Of a stretch of DNA of 64,000 nucleotides, positions 53,564-62,705 are shown piece after piece. A program made the position numbers and the translations under genes. Each line of letters starts with the position of its first letter. Positions within the stretch are counted from its first letter, which is position 1. The notes beneath the pieces were generated by a model that was not told where the DNA came from, did not search any database, and was given only the letters and a program-made list of their open reading frames with translations. This DNA comes from CAMCXT01 sp040403315. GTDB taxonomy: Bacteria; Bacteroidota; Bacteroidia; M30B66. The stretch spans positions 248,001 through 312,000 of the forward strand of contig JBBAKX010000002.1 in the NCBI GenBank assembly GCA_040403315.1, given 5' to 3'.

Positions 53564-53586
53564 GTAGTTTTTACTGAAAAAACTAC
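53564..53586. promoter_or_regulatory. 9-5-9 inverted repeat upstream of clpB
   Basis: GTAGTTTTT (53564-53572), ACTGA, then AAAAACTAC (53578-53586): a perfect repeat 45 bases before the clpB ATG. It is not the CIRCE sequence. It may be an operator or a leader hairpin. Confidence 0.5.
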
Positions 53587-53663
53587 CGAAAACCCTTGTC
53601 TGGCAAGTCAATTTGGCGTGTTTATCAGAATAATATGCTAATTCGGCAGGGAATTTTTAGGTT

Positions 53664-54081
53664 TTAGGTGCCCAACTCAGCGGTTGAACCAAAATACCAG
53701 ATCAAAACCGTTATTAGAGAAATTGGAATCCCGAGGCTTAGCATTAAACTGCTGAACCGAGGCTTCAATCCATAGGCGCTCGCTAGAATTGCAGCCGTTC
53801 CCATTGGGGCCATTGCTGCTTCAAGCACACAAATTTTCATTTCTTGTCCACTTTGACCAAAATCAAAACGGTATAAAACCCAAATAAATAATGGGGCTAA
53901 AAAGAGCTTAATCGGAATGTAATGTACATGTAGCGCGAGCGACGGAATTGCGATCCAAATTACGAATTGATTTAGTGTAATGTGCGATTGATCGGGCAGC
54001 TTTTAAAGCGCTTCAGCAGTGCTCCAAAGATCAAACAAATAAAAATCAGCAGGATGTTCGCCAAAGATCAAAAGTATTCAT
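53664..54081 (-). pseudogene. AEC (auxin-efflux-carrier-like) transporter remnant
   Basis: This gap holds a decayed permease gene. It begins at the ATG at 54081, shifts frame near 54065 to read ANILLIFICLIFGALLKRFK, shifts again near 54000 to PDQSHITLNQFVIWIAIPSL, then jumps to KLFLAPLFIWVLYRFDF and MKICVLEAAMAPMGTAAILA and stops at 53664. These are the start and end of an AEC-family permease of about 300 residues; some 170 middle residues are missing. At least two frameshifts and a deletion show that it is not functional. The rest of the gap to 54275 is promoter DNA. Confidence 0.78.
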
Positions 54082-54212
54082 TTGTCGAAAAAGCCGTCAA
54101 TGACTTCGTCCAGTACTCATCTTCATAAACATGCTAAAAATTTTATACTACTCATTATCTAATACTTACATACAAATAGTACATCAAAGTTCCTCAATAA
54201 GAAAATTACATA

Positions 54213-54242
54213 TTGCCACATTTTCGTCATTGACTACATTTG
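54213..54242 (+). promoter_or_regulatory. Promoter of the DnaE-type gene
   Basis: TACATTTG (54235-54242) with TTG at 54213-54215, 19 bases upstream. The ATG of the polymerase gene is 34 bases downstream. Confidence 0.5.
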
Positions 54243-54275
54243 CATCAATAATCGACTGATTATCCGTCAAAAAAT

Positions 54276-57212
54276 ATGTTAAACTGTCACTCTTGGTTTA
54301 GTCTTCGCTACGGCACCTTATCGCCAGAGCAGCTCATCACGCAATTGCTTGAGCTTGGCTACACGAGTGCGGCACTAACCGACATCAACACGACATCAGG
54401 CTGCCTCGATTTTGTGCGTATTTCGAACGAGATGGGACTACATCCAGCAATTGGCGTAGAGTTTCGCGATGGTGGATTCCTGCAGTTTGTTGCTTTAGCA
54501 GTTAATAACGATGGATTTGAACTGATAAACCGACACTTATCGTCGAAACTCACTGATGGAGCTACCTTATCAGCCGAAGCCCCAGAAAAATGGAATGGTT
54601 ATGTTTGGGTGATTTATCCTTTAAAGAACATTCCAAAACGAAAGCTCTTTCCTAACGAATTTGTAGGTCTGAATTTGCAAGACTTGAAAAGTGTTTGGAA
54701 ACCCAAAGATCCGCTCCTCAACAGAGCAGTTGTTTTACAGGCATTTACATTTCCCGACAAGGCACACAATAACATTCACCGGCTGTTGCGAGCAATCGAT
54801 CAAAACACCTTATTGAGTTTGCTCGATCCGACGCAATGTGCAGCTCCTGATGCTTTTTTACTACCACGAAAAGACCTTGTGTCTGCATTTTCGTCCTTCC
54901 CAGAGATCATCGCTCGTAGTTTGCAGTTGTTAGAGTCTTGTAATGTAGAATTTGAATTTGGCGTATCGAAAAACCGAAAAACCTTTACTGGATCGAAAGT
55001 ACAAGACAGGCAACTTCTCGAAAAACTGAGCGTGGATGGCATGCAATATCGATATGGCAAAAAGAACAAGGAAGCCCAGAAAAGATTAAAGCATGAGTTG
55101 GAGGTGATTGATAAACTGGGCTTCACACCCTATTTTCTGATCACTGAAGACATCATCCGCTATGCACGCCACCGAGGATTTTTCCATGTTGGAAGAGGTA
55201 GCGGCGCCAATAGTATTGCAGCTTACTGCTTGCAGATTACGGATGTTGACCCTATCGAACTAGACTTGTATTTTGAGCGATTCATCAATCCGCACCGCAC
55301 GTCACCGCCCGATTTCGATCTTGATTTTTCGTGGCGCGACCGTGATGAGATTTTGAATTACATATTTCAGCGATACGGCACCGAACATACTGCACTAATT
55401 GCTACCTACACCACCTTCCAAGACAGGGCTGTTATTCGTGAACTGGGAAAGGTGTTCGGGTTACCGAAAGCAGAAATCGACACGCTGAGCGGGCTAAAAA
55501 AACTCCCCGAGGATGCTGATCAGATTAGCCGTTTGATTTTCCGATACGGTGAAAAAATCCATGGTTTCCCTAATCATTTGGGCATCCATGCCGGCGGAGT
55601 GATCATTTCAGAATCGCCCATTTATCGCTATACCGCCACTCAAATGCCTCCAAAGGGCTTGCCCATTACACAATTCGACATGTATGTTTCTGAAGAAGTA
55701 GGCTTATATAAATACGACATCTTAAGTCAGCGCGGCTTGGGGCACATTCGTGAAGCCACCGAATTAATTCTCGAGAACAGGCAAATCAGCGTTGATATCC
55801 ACCGAGTTTCGGAATTCAAAAAGGACTTAAAAATCAAACAGCTGATCAAGACAGGCCGAACAATGGGCTGTTTCTATGTTGAATCGCCGGCGATGCGGAT
55901 GTTGTTGAGTAAATTAAAATGCGAAGATTATATCACACTGGTTGCTGCAAGCTCAATCATTCGCCCAGGTGTTGCAAAATCGGGTATGATGCGAGAATAC
56001 ATCCATCGTTTTCATCACCCTGGAAGCTTCAGCTACATCCACCCAAAAATGGAAGAACTTCTTAAAGAAACCTATGGTGTTATGGTGTATCAGGAAGATG
56101 TAATTAAGGTGGCGCATCATTTTGCAGGGCTAGATCCTGCCGACGCCGATATATTGCGCAGAGGAATGTCGGGGAAGTTCAGGTCGGCTAAAGCCTTCCA
56201 ACTCGTAGCGGATAAATTCATGCAAAACTGCCGAGACATGGGCTATCCTGAAGCGGTGTACACCGAAGTTTGGCGACAAATGGAGAGTTTTTCGGGGTAT
56301 TCATTTTCTAAGGCGCATTCTGCCTCTTTTGCAGTAGAGAGTTTTCAGAGTCTTTATCTGAGAGCACATTTTCCACTGGAATTTATGACTGCAGTACTGA
56401 ACAACTTCGGAGGCTTTTACAAAACGCAAGATTATGTGCATGAGGCACGCATGCTTGGTGCGCAAATTGAGGCGCCTTGTGTGAACAGGAGTATACATCT
56501 GAACAGCATTTTCGACGATTCTATCTATTTAGGTTTTGTGCTTCTGCACCAGCTCGAGGAGCGGAGTTCTGCCATGATTCTCCGCGCCCGAGCGCAGGGC
56601 GGACCTTTTTTAGGACTCGCTGATTTTGTTTCGCGCGTTAACATCGGTTTGGAACAAGTCCTAATTCTGATTCGCGTTGGTGCGTTTCGATTTACGAATA
56701 AGCCTAAAAAGGAACTGCTTTGGGATGCGCATCTTGTTGTTAACAAAACAAACGTGAAGGTGGAAAAGCCCGCACAGCTATTTCATGCCAACGAGCCAGA
56801 TTACAAATTCCCAGATCTAGAAGACTCGTTCATTGAGAATGCATACGACGAGATCGAGTTACTGGGATTTCCATTGTGCTCCCCATTCGATCTAATTGCC
56901 CCAACGAAAGATGAATCGATTCGAGCCAAAGAATTATGCAACAACTTAGGAAAACAAGTGCAGATTCTTGGCAGCGTGGTGGCAGTAAAAGACACTCGAA
57001 CGGTGAAAGGCGAGCGAATGAACTTCGCCACATTTGTAGATCAGGATGGCTATTTCTTCGATAGTACACACTTTCCACAAGTGGTAAAACAGTCGCCCTT
57101 CCGAGGCCGCGGTATTTATCGTCTGAAAGGAAAAGTTGCTTGTGAATTTGGCTTCTTCAGCCTTGAAGCCAGCTATATGGAAAAGATACCTTACCTCGCA
57201 AGGGGATATTGA
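54276..57212 (+). CDS. DNA polymerase III alpha-type protein (DnaE2/ImuC-like)
   Basis: This 978-residue C-family polymerase is shorter than the roughly 1,400-residue replicative DnaE usual in Bacteroidota. It has a PHP domain (about 1-240, beginning LNCHSWFSLRYGTLSPEQL), the active-site PDFDLDFSWRDRDEIL in which Asp residues bind the catalytic metals, GVMVYQEDV and SFSGYSFSKAHSAS palm and finger motifs, and an OB fold at the C-terminus. Shorter DnaE paralogs act in error-prone lesion bypass with ImuA/ImuB. Neither partner is seen in this window, so the role is inferred. It has its own promoter. Confidence 0.85.
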   Translation: MLNCHSWFSLRYGTLSPEQLITQLLELGYTSAALTDINTTSGCLDFVRISNEMGLHPAIGVEFRDGGFLQFVALAVNNDGFELINRHLSSKLTDGATLSAEAPEKWNGYVWVIYPLKNIPKRKLFPNEFVGLNLQDLKSVWKPKDPLLNRAVVLQAFTFPDKAHNNIHRLLRAIDQNTLLSLLDPTQCAAPDAFLLPRKDLVSAFSSFPEIIARSLQLLESCNVEFEFGVSKNRKTFTGSKVQDRQLLEKLSVDGMQYRYGKKNKEAQKRLKHELEVIDKLGFTPYFLITEDIIRYARHRGFFHVGRGSGANSIAAYCLQITDVDPIELDLYFERFINPHRTSPPDFDLDFSWRDRDEILNYIFQRYGTEHTALIATYTTFQDRAVIRELGKVFGLPKAEIDTLSGLKKLPEDADQISRLIFRYGEKIHGFPNHLGIHAGGVIISESPIYRYTATQMPPKGLPITQFDMYVSEEVGLYKYDILSQRGLGHIREATELILENRQISVDIHRVSEFKKDLKIKQLIKTGRTMGCFYVESPAMRMLLSKLKCEDYITLVAASSIIRPGVAKSGMMREYIHRFHHPGSFSYIHPKMEELLKETYGVMVYQEDVIKVAHHFAGLDPADADILRRGMSGKFRSAKAFQLVADKFMQNCRDMGYPEAVYTEVWRQMESFSGYSFSKAHSASFAVESFQSLYLRAHFPLEFMTAVLNNFGGFYKTQDYVHEARMLGAQIEAPCVNRSIHLNSIFDDSIYLGFVLLHQLEERSSAMILRARAQGGPFLGLADFVSRVNIGLEQVLILIRVGAFRFTNKPKKELLWDAHLVVNKTNVKVEKPAQLFHANEPDYKFPDLEDSFIENAYDEIELLGFPLCSPFDLIAPTKDESIRAKELCNNLGKQVQILGSVVAVKDTRTVKGERMNFATFVDQDGYFFDSTHFPQVVKQSPFRGRGIYRLKGKVACEFGFFSLEASYMEKIPYLARGY

Positions 57213-57694
57213 AAAGTGTAAAGCAGCCTATGAAGCGAAAGATGAATGTAAGCAACAGCAACTGCCACATACCTGAGGAATAAGAGCCAATAATCAAATA
57301 TAGAATCAAATTATGTAGATTTCGCAAAGCGACTTATCAGTTGATTGTTTCATTCGTTACAATTGAGTTTTGTAAATTGCGATTTTCAAAAATACTTTAT
57401 CAAACAACAAATAATAAGTTAAAAATAACTTCGAAGGCTTGATAGATTATATTACTACAAGAAAACGCATTAAATCCAATTGTATCTGCAAATAAAAGTT
57501 GGTTTATTAAATTATAATAGAAGATTTTAAATTCATATTCAATCTATAATTAAAAATCAATAAATACTAATACTAGGCAATCTTTCAAACTCTAACAATA
57601 GAAATATAAAGACATTTAAACTCAAAATGAACTAGGTTATAAACAGAACTGTTTGCAATAAGAAAACTAGGCTGTTTAAGCAATTTGTGAAATC
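57213..57694. other. AT-rich spacer before repeat array B
   Basis: Nothing is supported in this stretch: no gene of reasonable length, no terminator and no known RNA. It is strongly AT-rich. Confidence 0.5.
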
Positions 57695-58290
57695 CCGAAC
57701 TTTGCACTGGGAAGGGGATAGATGCGGATTTCCCTCGAAAATTCAAAATAACTTGTCAAGTGTAAAATGAAAAAAGAAATCAACACCAATGTTAATTCTA
57801 ATTTGATCATTCAATTCGATGGTATTTAATTAAATCCGAAATCCCCACTGGGAAGGGGATAGATGCGGATTTCCCTCGACAATTCAAAATAACTTGTCAA
57901 GTGCAAAATGAAAAAAGAAATCAACATGACTGTTAATTCTAATTTGATCATTCAATTCGATGGTATTTAGTTTATTCCGAACTTCGCATTGGGAAGGGGA
58001 TAGATGCGGGTTTCCCTCGACAATTCAAAATAACTTGTCAAGTGCAAAATGAAAAAAGAAATCAACATGAATGTTAATTCTAATTTGATCATTCAATTCG
58101 ATGGTATTTAGTTTATCCCGAACTTTGCACTAGGAAGGGGATAGATGCGGGTTTCCCTCGACAATTCAAAATAACTTGTCAAGTGTAAAATGAAAAAAGA
58201 AATCAACACCAATGTTAATTCTAATTTGATCATTCAATTCGATGGTATTTAATTAAATCCGAAATTTCCACTGGGAGCAAATCGATGTTG
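57695..58290 (+). repeat. Repeat array B: four and a half 141-bp tandem units
   Basis: GATGCGG recurs at 57721, 57862, 58003 and 58144, exactly 141 bases apart, and a decayed fifth unit has its GATG at 58284. Each unit has CTGGGAAGGGGATAGATGCG, a GGGAA/TTCCC pair that can form a hairpin, CAAAATAACTTGTCAAG, and AATTCTAATTTGATCATTCA. The same motif order, GGG-AGGGG-GATG-TTCCC-GTCAAG-ATCAAC-AATTCTAA, occurs in array A at 11.6-12.2 kb. A 20-codon frame (MKKEIN...) is in every unit here but not in A. It ends 54 bases before the next gene. Confidence 0.88.
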
Positions 58291-58344
58291 GCAATGATTC
58301 AACAAATCAGTTCTAAAATGGTCACAGAAAAAAATAAGTGAAAA

Positions 58345-58872
58345 ATGAAATTTATTCTTGCCTTTTTTTCGACCGTAGTTTCAACAATAGTTTATTCTCA
58401 AAGAGTGGACAGTCTTGACATTCTTTCCAATTCATTTGAAAGTAACTACCGAAAGTCAAATCCTAATTTAATGTATAAATATGACGATATCTCTCAAACT
58501 CATGACTACTCTATAAATTGGGACTTTGACAAAGACGGAATAAAAGATGAACTGTTTTTTGTTGGAACAGGTGGTGCACATTTATACTATTACCTCAAAG
58601 TGATTTTGAGTACTGATAAAATATCACGAGAATTTAATTTCATACAATCAGACTTTCCTTTCCTAACAGCGACCGATACATTGAACATGAGTTATAAACC
58701 TTTGGGTTTTGTAGTAGCGGACTTTGGAAAGAACTTTATACCAACTATTATCATGCTACTTGACGATAATTCATATCATGCTTGCAGAAAGGAAATACCT
58801 AAGCTGAAAATCACGACACGGAACATTGCAATTAGCTTTGAAAAAGGGAAACTTAAATTCCACAGCCTGTAA
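58345..58872 (+). CDS. Secreted protein with EF-hand-like loop
   Basis: The 175-residue protein has a signal peptide ending near VYSQ. A loop reading NWDFDKDGIKDELFF resembles a calcium-binding EF-hand/dockerin loop (D-x-D-x-D/G-I-x-D/E), seen often in Bacteroidota secreted proteins. The rest is unassigned. Repeat array B lies directly upstream. Confidence 0.65.
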   Translation: MKFILAFFSTVVSTIVYSQRVDSLDILSNSFESNYRKSNPNLMYKYDDISQTHDYSINWDFDKDGIKDELFFVGTGGAHLYYYLKVILSTDKISREFNFIQSDFPFLTATDTLNMSYKPLGFVVADFGKNFIPTIIMLLDDNSYHACRKEIPKLKITTRNIAISFEKGKLKFHSL

Positions 58873-58911
58873 AAATAATTGCAATTAAACACTTACCAAT
58901 CCTCAAAATTA

Positions 58912-59271
58912 TCACCTTAATATCTTATCCATAGATTTGCCTTTTGCAAGTTCATCGATAAGCTTATCCAAAAACCTAACTTTTTGCGTAAGTGGATTTT
59001 CAATCTCTTCTACGCGGTAACCGCAGATTACTCCACGAATCAATGAGGCATTGGGATTTAAGTTCGCACGTTGAAAGAACTCAGTAAATGTTACCTTCTC
59101 AAGTATTAATGTTTGTAAATCTTTCTCATTAAACCCTGTTAGCCATTCAATTACTTGATGCAGTTCGGCAACGCTCCTCCCCTTTGCTTCAACCTTCTTT
59201 ACATAGTATGGATAAACTGAGGCAAAAGTGATCTTTGCCATCTTCGCATTATGCTCGGGTGTAGTTTTCAT
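58912..59271 (-). CDS. DUF2200 family protein
   Basis: The 119-residue cytosolic protein matches DUF2200, with VYPYYVKKVEAKGRSVAELH, VIEWLTGFNEKDLQ and ICGYRVEEIENPLTQKVR. The family is widespread in bacteria and has no known biochemical role. It starts five bases after the DUF1801 gene ends, so they are one operon. Confidence 0.88.
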   Translation of the reverse strand: MKTTPEHNAKMAKITFASVYPYYVKKVEAKGRSVAELHQVIEWLTGFNEKDLQTLILEKVTFTEFFQRANLNPNASLIRGVICGYRVEEIENPLTQKVRFLDKLIDELAKGKSMDKILR

Positions 59272-59276
59272 AGATA

Positions 59277-59681
59277 TTAAACAGACAAACCAACCGTTAA
59301 CGGAAGCAAAACTCCCTTACGCTTCACAATATTCTTGTAATCCCATTGGATTGATCTCGATTTCCCCAACCAACGTTTCAAAGCATCCAAATCAACATCT
59401 TCCACTTGGAGATAAGCCTTTTCAGCAGCTTTAAATTTACCCTCCGACTTTAACTGTGGCTCTTCGAACGACTGCCCACTCCAAAAAAGGAGGCGCACCG
59501 AATGCTTCAATTTGCTATATCCAACCACCGGATTTCCATCCAAAAACCACACTGGGAGCGCATGCCAGACCTTGCTTTCGGCTTCAGGCAATTCGCCGCT
59601 GATAGTTTGTGCTAAAAGGTTGCAAATACCACGATCTACTTCCAATTGCCCGTCGTTGTAAGCTTGGATTTCAGGGTTCAT
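59277..59681 (-). CDS. DUF1801 family protein
   Basis: From the ATG at 59681 (MNPEIQAYNDGQLEV) the protein has 134 residues. It matches the DUF1801/YdhG-like group, with KVWHALPVWFLDGNPVVGYS and a C-terminal stretch KWLGKSRSIQWDYKNI-like. An upstream extension in frame runs across the palindromic repeats at 59.7 kb and is not coding. The function of the family is unknown; it pairs with the DUF2200 gene. Confidence 0.82.
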   Translation of the reverse strand: MNPEIQAYNDGQLEVDRGICNLLAQTISGELPEAESKVWHALPVWFLDGNPVVGYSKLKHSVRLLFWSGQSFEEPQLKSEGKFKAAEKAYLQVEDVDLDALKRWLGKSRSIQWDYKNIVKRKGVLLPLTVGLSV

Positions 59682-59723
59682 CGAGATCTTTTTTTTAAAA
59701 TTTAAAAAATTACATTTTAAATT

Positions 59724-59880
59724 CAGACTGAAGTCCGAGGCTGCAAGGAGAAAACACAGATCTATAGAATGATCATCATAACACTCCGCAACCACGGACT
59801 GAAGTCCGTGGAAAAATGGAAATAAGATATTGTGCATTTTGTTATGGTCGCAAACGCAGCCGGGGACTTCAGCCCATGAA
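59724..59880 (-). repeat. Cluster of three GGACTnAAGTCC repeats
   Basis: Copies at 59724-59745 (CAGACTGAAGTCCGAGG), 59788-59811 (GCAACCACGGACTGAAGTCC, same flank in reverse) and 59856-59880 (a CCGGGGACTTCAG variant). They are the same family as at 5.8-6.3 kb, in both orientations. Confidence 0.72.
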
Positions 59881-59893
59881 TATAAAACGCCCC

Positions 59894-60508
59894 TTAGTGC
59901 AACCTCGATGAAATCAAGCTGATAAACTCGGCTCTGGTCTTGTCTTCTAAAAACTCACCAGTGAAAGCTGATGTAGTGGTTACGCTGTTCTGCTTTTGTA
60001 TGCCGCGCATTTGCATGCACAAGTGCTGTGCTTCAATAACCACCGCAACTCCTAGCGGATTAAGGGTTTCCTGGATGCAGTTACGAATATCGGTGGTGAG
60101 ACGCTCCTGCACTTGTAAGCGGCGTGAAAAGGCATCCACCAAGCGTGGAATCTTGCTTAGTCCAACGATATATCCATCAGGAATGTAGGCAATATGCGCC
60201 TTCCCGAAAAATGGCAACAAGTGATGCTCACACAACGAATACACTTCGATGTCTTTCACGATCACCATCTGACGGTAATCTTCGGCAAACATGGCCGACT
60301 TGAGGATTTCAGCAGGATCAATATCATAGCCGTGCGTTAAAAACTGCATCGCTTTGGCAGCACGTTCGGGCGTTTTCAACAAGCCTTCACGTGTTGGATC
60401 TTCACCCGCACCTTTCAAAATCTCCTCATACGCATACGACATCCGTTTGGTACTATCCAAATCGTACGAATCGCTACGCTGATAACCCTTTTTGTTCGAT
60501 TCTTCCAT
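59894..60508 (-). CDS. folE: GTP cyclohydrolase I
   Basis: From the ATG at 60508 the 204-residue enzyme opens GTP to dihydroneopterin triphosphate, the first step of folate and tetrahydropterin synthesis. Zinc and active-site residues are seen in SLCEHHLLPFFGKAHIAYI and the HLCMQMRG Cys; LVDAFSRRLQVQERLT is the family's structural motif. A TTG at 60520 is in frame and would overlap queD by eight bases. It follows queD by four bases with the ATG. Confidence 0.94.
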   Translation of the reverse strand: MEESNKKGYQRSDSYDLDSTKRMSYAYEEILKGAGEDPTREGLLKTPERAAKAMQFLTHGYDIDPAEILKSAMFAEDYRQMVIVKDIEVYSLCEHHLLPFFGKAHIAYIPDGYIVGLSKIPRLVDAFSRRLQVQERLTTDIRNCIQETLNPLGVAVVIEAQHLCMQMRGIQKQNSVTTTSAFTGEFLEDKTRAEFISLISSRLH

Positions 60509-60512
60509 CTGA

Positions 60513-60923
60513 TCAACCAAAATATTCTACAAAATTATTCTCAGTTTCGTAAAGCTTAATGCAATGAATTTCACAACCGTGTGCTTGAATATGCGGCAGT
60601 AACTGCTCCCAAATTTTAATCGCCAAATTCTCAGTTGACGGCATCAAACCTTCCATAAAAGGCACGTCTAAGTTGAGATTCCTATGGTCGAGTACTTCTA
60701 CGATTACTTCATTTATGATGCTACTGAGTTTTTTCAAATCGATCACAAATCCAGTAAGTGGATCGGGATTGCCTTTCACAGTAACATAAAGCTCGAAATT
60801 GTGACCGTGCCAGTTCGCATTAGCGCATTTGCCGAAAACCTCTAAATTTTTCTCGTCCGACCAATCGGGGCGGGCTAACTTGTGCGCAGCGTTGAAATGT
60901 TCCTTTCGTGTTAAATAGATCAT
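60513..60923 (-). CDS. queD: 6-carboxytetrahydropterin/pyruvoyl-tetrahydropterin synthase
   Basis: From the ATG at 60923 the protein has 136 residues. It turns dihydroneopterin triphosphate into carboxy- or pyruvoyl-tetrahydropterin. Zinc His residues sit in HFNAAHKLARPDW and NWHGHNFELYVTV; the catalytic Cys is in GKCANANWHGHN. The C-terminal Glu-His region HRNLNLDVPF is intact. A longer start lies upstream of the -7 box at 60941-60948. The neighbour folE makes its substrate; whether the end product is queuosine or another pterin is not shown. Confidence 0.9.
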   Translation of the reverse strand: MIYLTRKEHFNAAHKLARPDWSDEKNLEVFGKCANANWHGHNFELYVTVKGNPDPLTGFVIDLKKLSSIINEVIVEVLDHRNLNLDVPFMEGLMPSTENLAIKIWEQLLPHIQAHGCEIHCIKLYETENNFVEYFG

Positions 60924-60940
60924 GCCTTGAATTGCAGCTG

Positions 60941-60948
60941 CAAAGATA
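60941..60948 (-). promoter_or_regulatory. -7 box of the queD-folE operon
   Basis: TATCTTTG on the minus strand, 17 bases before the ATG at 60923. It lies inside the longer possible reading frame, which argues for the shorter start. Confidence 0.5.
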
Positions 60949-61010
60949 GGATGCAGTTTCGATTGTTGATCCACCCAACGAAATAAATGATTGAACCGCC
61001 TTAAAATAGG

Positions 61011-62705
61011 CTACTGCTGTGGTCCTTTCCCCGGAACCGGGCGCATTGCAAACGAAAACCCATTTTTATCCTTCAGCCACACCAAATCAGGATAGGCTTC
61101 ATATTCCTTTTTGCGGGTCGATTTTAGCACGAAATACACAGATTTATCGATGTTTCCAGATAGGTACCAATTGCGCAGCGCATCTATGTGGTAATACCCA
61201 TTCGCATCCAAACAGTGTTGGGCCTCTTGGGGCGAAAAGGCTGCCTTGCGAAAATAAAAATACTGCGCAAAACTCTTAAAATGAAGCGTTTCAACATATA
61301 CATCTTTCCCTGCTAAGGATGCATAAAAATCCAAAGGTGCTTGTTGTGTGTATCCGGCAATCCGCTTCGGGAAACTCATTAAAAAGATCGATGTGCTCAA
61401 GATGATGGGCACGAATAACCAAGTTATTGCTTTTAGCCGCCGCTGGCGGAAGAGATACATTGCAGCAACACTAATGCCTGTAAGCCAGATGATTCCCGGT
61501 AATAAGTCGAACCCGTTCCAGGAAACGGATGCTTGTAAATTCCCGGCTGCGAAAGGGTCTTTCAACAGCGGAAGCACCCAGTCGGGATGCATACCCACCA
61601 GCGGAATTCCGATCATGGCGAAACCGATGGTGCTTCCCACGAGTAATAAACCCAAAATTTGCCACACATTCCAGATTTGCCTGCCTCTCAAATATTCCTC
61701 TATCGAAACCGCTGCAATCGCACTTAGGGGTAGATAAGCCATCGAGGAATAATGCACAATCTTGGTGGTTACAATCGAAAATAAGATCATCACTACCCAA
61801 AACAAGGTCTTCATCCAAAAGAGGAAATCAGGATCATCCAGCCTCGCCTGCGGATAACGAAACATGGCCCTCAATGCTGGTATCGACATCGGGAAACATC
61901 CCAACAAAACCACCACAAAATGATAGAAAAATGGCTGAGCATGACCAGCATCGGGGGTTTTAAACAAACGAATTTGGTACTCGATAAATTCTTGCAAGAA
62001 CCATGGTCCGTTCTTCAAGGTTTCGGGGATGAACCAGATGCTTGTTACCAAAATGGCAGCAATGGCACAGTAAACCAAGTGTTTAAAGGCAACGATCGAC
62101 TTAAACCGCGAACTCATCCAAAAGAAAAACACGGTGAGCAAGGGTAGCAACAAGCCTACAGGCCCTTTGGTGAGCACCGCTAAACCGATGAAAATACCCG
62201 CAAATACGGGATGAAAATTAGATGCACCATCTTTGTAGGCACGAACAGTTTTCGCAATGAACCACACCGACAAAAAGATGAAGTAATTGAAGACCGGATC
62301 GATAATGCCCGACTTGAAATATACGTGTGGCAAGAAGCTTCCGAGCATGCACAATGCCCAGAGAAAACCATAACGATCGGACCGTAATTCACGGCCCAAT
62401 TCGAATAAAGTTAACAAGGTGATGATTCCAAAAATGGCGTTAGGAAGTCTTGCTGCAAATTCATTCACCCCGAAGATATGCATGCATCCTGCTTGCATCC
62501 AGAAGAACAAAGGTGGCTTTTCCCAGAAGGGTTGGAAATTGATCCTCACCCGAGCATAATCGCCCGAAATGATCATTTCTCTAGCCGATTCGGCGAAGTT
62601 AATCTCGTCCCAATCGAACAAAGGCGCTGCACCCAAAAAAGGCAAAAACAACAAAGCGCCCAGAACAAACAGGAGCATCCTATAATGACTAGTTTGCAGG
62701 TTCAT
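61011..62705 (-). CDS. ArnT/PMT-family glycosyltransferase
   Basis: The 564-residue membrane enzyme transfers a sugar from a lipid carrier to a cell-surface target. It has about 11-12 membrane segments. The N-terminal loop FDWDEINFAESAREM carries the acidic DE pair of the GT-C fold and PFWEKPPLFFW follows; ARLPNAIFG is another family mark. The C-terminal part is a smaller periplasmic domain. It overlaps the PAP2 gene by three bases (ATGA), suggesting linked work on lipid or lipid-linked sugars. The acceptor is unknown. Confidence 0.88.
   Translation of the reverse strand: MNLQTSHYRMLLFVLGALLFLPFLGAAPLFDWDEINFAESAREMIISGDYARVRINFQPFWEKPPLFFWMQAGCMHIFGVNEFAARLPNAIFGIITLLTLFELGRELRSDRYGFLWALCMLGSFLPHVYFKSGIIDPVFNYFIFLSVWFIAKTVRAYKDGASNFHPVFAGIFIGLAVLTKGPVGLLLPLLTVFFFWMSSRFKSIVAFKHLVYCAIAAILVTSIWFIPETLKNGPWFLQEFIEYQIRLFKTPDAGHAQPFFYHFVVVLLGCFPMSIPALRAMFRYPQARLDDPDFLFWMKTLFWVVMILFSIVTTKIVHYSSMAYLPLSAIAAVSIEEYLRGRQIWNVWQILGLLLVGSTIGFAMIGIPLVGMHPDWVLPLLKDPFAAGNLQASVSWNGFDLLPGIIWLTGISVAAMYLFRQRRLKAITWLFVPIILSTSIFLMSFPKRIAGYTQQAPLDFYASLAGKDVYVETLHFKSFAQYFYFRKAAFSPQEAQHCLDANGYYHIDALRNWYLSGNIDKSVYFVLKSTRKKEYEAYPDLVWLKDKNGFSFAMRPVPGKGPQQ

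Noticed and set aside
57760..58255. A 20-codon frame (MKKEINxxVNSNLIIQFDGI) repeated in array B
   Set aside because: The related array A has no such frame, so the conservation follows from tandem duplication rather than coding.
57695..58290. CRISPR array at the repeats
   Set aside because: Units are 141 bp with no 28-40-bp repeat/unique spacer pattern, and no cas genes are present.
59682..59837. Longer start for the DUF1801 gene
   Set aside because: The extra 52 residues run through palindromic repeats and a low-complexity Lys/Asn stretch.
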